Positions 6,159 through 7,472 of a DNA stretch of 7,472 nucleotides are shown in pieces. A model generated the notes under the pieces. It made no database searches and was not told where the DNA came from. It worked only from the letters and a program-made list of their open reading frames with translations. The translations under genes were made by a program, and so were the position numbers. The stretch comes from JBFHER01 sp041584055 (GTDB lineage: Bacteria > Bacteroidota > Bacteroidia > Bacteroidales > UBA5342). Each line of letters starts with the position of its first letter. Within the stretch, counting starts at the first letter, position 1. The stretch lies in contig JBFHER010000183.1 of assembly GCA_041584055.1 (NCBI GenBank), forward strand, positions 1-7,472. Direction: 5' to 3'.

Positions 6159-7145
6159 ATGAAAATGAGATATTTATTGCTCTGTATCGTGGCGCTCCAG
6201 GGGATGATGCCAGTGGTCGCACAACAAGATGTAGCAATGCGATGGGAAACAATTCAAACAAATGGTAAGCCCGATGCCAGGCATGAATGTTGTTTTGTTG
6301 AACATGATGGGTTGTTTTATTTGTTGGGGGGCCGGGGAATAAAGCCTGTAAATATTTTTAATCCAAAAACAAACACCTGGACAGATGGTGCAAAGCCACC
6401 CATCGAACTACATCATTTTCAGGCAGTGACCTACAAGGATAAGATATATGTTGTTGGTGCGCAAACCGGAAGGTATCCGCATGAGCCTGGAATTGACAGG
6501 TTTTATATTTACGATCCACTAAAGGATGAATGGTCGCTCGGAGCAGAAATGCCAAAGGATCGGCAACGGGGTGCCAGTGGTCTGGTTGTTTATAAAAATA
6601 AATTTTATGTGCTTTGTGGTATAACAGATGGTCATTATGACGGTCATGTAGCATGGTTTGATGTGTTTGATCCGGGGACCGGAGAATGGACAAAGCTTCC
6701 GGATGCCCCCAGAGCAAGAGATCATTTCCATTCTGTGGTTGTGAAAAATAAATTGTATGCCATTGGTGGTCGACGTTCTTCCGCCAAAACAAAGCAGGTT
6801 TTTGACCTTACCGTTCCGGAAGTAGATGTATATAATTTTAAAACAGGAGAATGGAGCACCCTGTCACAACCCTTTCCAATCGAACGTGCTGGCGTAACCG
6901 CAACTGTGAATAGAAAAAAGATTTATGTTGTATGTGGTGAAAGCATTGCGCACGGACCTGCCCACGATGAACTCAATATCCTGGATACAAAAACAAACAC
7001 CTGGCACGAAGGGCCAAAACTAATGCAGGGACGACATGGTACTCAGGTGATAAACTATAAGAATACCTTGTACCTTGCTGCAGGCTGCGGTCATCGGGGT
7101 GGAAAACCTGAACTTGATTCCATCGAAAAGCTGGTATTGAAGTAA
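6159..7145 (+). CDS. Secreted six-bladed Kelch-repeat β-propeller protein
   Basis: A 328-residue protein from the ATG at 6159 (ATG at 6165 is also possible). A signal peptide spans about 1-21, with likely cleavage 'PVVA|QQ'. The mature part is almost entirely six Kelch blades, recognisable by the hydrophobic strand ending in GG or G, then the Tyr/Phe and Trp spaced along each blade: Trp at 74, 125, 177, 232 and 282, with blade 6 ('LYLAAGCGHRGG') closing near residue 326, probably with the N-terminal strand 'MRWETIQ' (27-33). Only blades 1 and 4 keep the classic GG; others have GA, CG or AG. There is no catalytic domain, so it is not a galactose oxidase (no copper-radical Tyr/Cys/His set or extra domains are recognisable). 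Kelch propellers usually bind carbohydrate or protein; the ligand is unknown. It is a single-gene unit divergent from coaX. A sialate-mutarotase-like role (NanM is a secreted six-bladed Kelch) is possible but no sialic-acid genes are nearby. Confidence 0.88.
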   Translation: MKMRYLLLCIVALQGMMPVVAQQDVAMRWETIQTNGKPDARHECCFVEHDGLFYLLGGRGIKPVNIFNPKTNTWTDGAKPPIELHHFQAVTYKDKIYVVGAQTGRYPHEPGIDRFYIYDPLKDEWSLGAEMPKDRQRGASGLVVYKNKFYVLCGITDGHYDGHVAWFDVFDPGTGEWTKLPDAPRARDHFHSVVVKNKLYAIGGRRSSAKTKQVFDLTVPEVDVYNFKTGEWSTLSQPFPIERAGVTATVNRKKIYVVCGESIAHGPAHDELNILDTKTNTWHEGPKLMQGRHGTQVINYKNTLYLAAGCGHRGGKPELDSIEKLVLK

Positions 7146-7223
7146 TCTTTTTTTAACAGGCGCCAGGCTGACATTTCTGTTGATTTGAAAATGAAAGCCT
7201 CCATAATTTTTTCAACTATTCTG

Positions 7224-7252
7224 CATCGCTATTGTTGTAATCAATAGTGATG
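7224..7252. repeat. 11-bp imperfect inverted repeat between the Kelch and DUF255 genes
   Basis: CATCGCTATTG (7224-7234) pairs with CAATAGTGATG (7242-7252) around a 7-nt loop, with ten Watson-Crick pairs and one G·T. Neither strand has a T-tract directly after the stem, so it does not look like a standard terminator. It lies 79 bp after the Kelch stop and 131 bp before the next start codon, so it could be an operator, a processing/stability hairpin or chance. The rest of the 238-bp gap (7146-7383) shows no gene or convincing promoter. Confidence 0.4.
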
Positions 7253-7383
7253 GATAGGTTTACTGTACGCGTATAATACATTTCGTTTGCTCGTGCTCAT
7301 CTCACATTTATTCAGTTAAATCAATCTGCTGCGCCGATACTGGGGTGTTTGGTGTAGTTAAGAAGGTGCAATAATTTAAGAAT

Positions 7384-7472
7384 ATGGAAGATCATTTATA
7401 TACAAACGCTTTGATCAACGAATCATCGCCTTATCTTTTGCAGCATGCTCATAACCCGGTAGACTGGATGCC
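7384..7472 (+). CDS. Thioredoxin-like DUF255 protein (YyaL/SPATA20 type), N-terminal fragment
   Basis: The frame from the ATG at 7384 gives 29 codons before the window ends. '[20 protein letters not shown]' (residues 8-27) followed by W-M is the highly conserved N-terminal signature of the DUF255/Thioredox_DsbH family (usual form [21 protein letters not shown]). Full-length relatives have roughly 650-700 residues: a thioredoxin-like domain followed by an (α/α)6 glycosidase-like domain; their reaction is not established. An in-frame TAA at 7372-7374 just upstream confirms the start. No signal peptide is visible, which fits a cytoplasmic protein. The thioredoxin active site lies outside the window. 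Confidence 0.92.
   Translation, partial: MEDHLYTNALINESSPYLLQHAHNPVDWM

Noticed and set aside
6358..6792. Minus-strand 144-codon open frame
   Set aside because: Antisense to well-conserved Kelch blades; the His/Gln-rich translation has no family resemblance.
7165..7200. AGGCT…AGCCT hairpin with a following AT-rich stretch as the Kelch terminator
   Set aside because: Only 5 bp of stem around a 26-nt loop and the T-run is several bases away; not convincing.
7348..7379. TTTG-N20-TAATTTAA as a promoter of the DUF255 gene
   Set aside because: The -7 box is a poor match and lies only 4 nt before the ATG, leaving almost no room for a transcription start before the start codon.

Overview
This 7.5 kb window looks like the chromosome of a member of the Bacteroidota. 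Four things point there. The gene order coaX – outer-membrane β-barrel – TPR protein – lptC – CNNM/CorC protein is, from general knowledge, typical of that phylum. Several genes are preceded by perfect matches to the phylum's -7 promoter element (TAnnTTTG). The tRNA gene does not encode its CCA end. The DNA is AT-rich, with A/T-rich intergenic regions. I cannot name the class or genus from the sequence alone.

Layout. The left edge (1-489, +) holds the C-terminal 162 residues of a protein resembling nucleoside diphosphate kinase; its N-terminus lies outside the window. It converges on a tRNA-Phe(GAA) gene (529-601, -), and a strong hairpin terminator (493-514) separates the two. From 6020 down to 657, five minus-strand genes form a tight block: coaX (GTG start), an outer-membrane β-barrel protein overlapping it by 8 bp, a secreted TPR protein after 17 bp, lptC directly abutting it, and, after a 111 bp gap with its own promoter-like box, a CNNM/CBS/CorC membrane protein. 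A divergent intergenic region (6021-6158) with inverted repeats separates this block from a plus-strand gene for a secreted six-bladed Kelch β-propeller (6159-7145). After a 238 bp gap the first 29 codons of a thioredoxin-like DUF255 (YyaL/SPATA20-type) gene begin at 7384 and run off the right edge.

How the genes fit together. CoaX starts coenzyme A synthesis. LptC is the periplasmic bridge component of lipopolysaccharide export. The two uncharacterised envelope proteins between them (β-barrel and TPR) are probably co-translated with CoaX and LptC, which suggests, but does not prove, a role in envelope assembly. The rest is mostly housekeeping. I see no mobile element, CRISPR array, toxin-antitoxin or defence locus. 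The least ordinary items are the divergent NDK-like protein, the unexplained barrel/TPR pair, and the repeats in the coaX/Kelch divergent promoter region.
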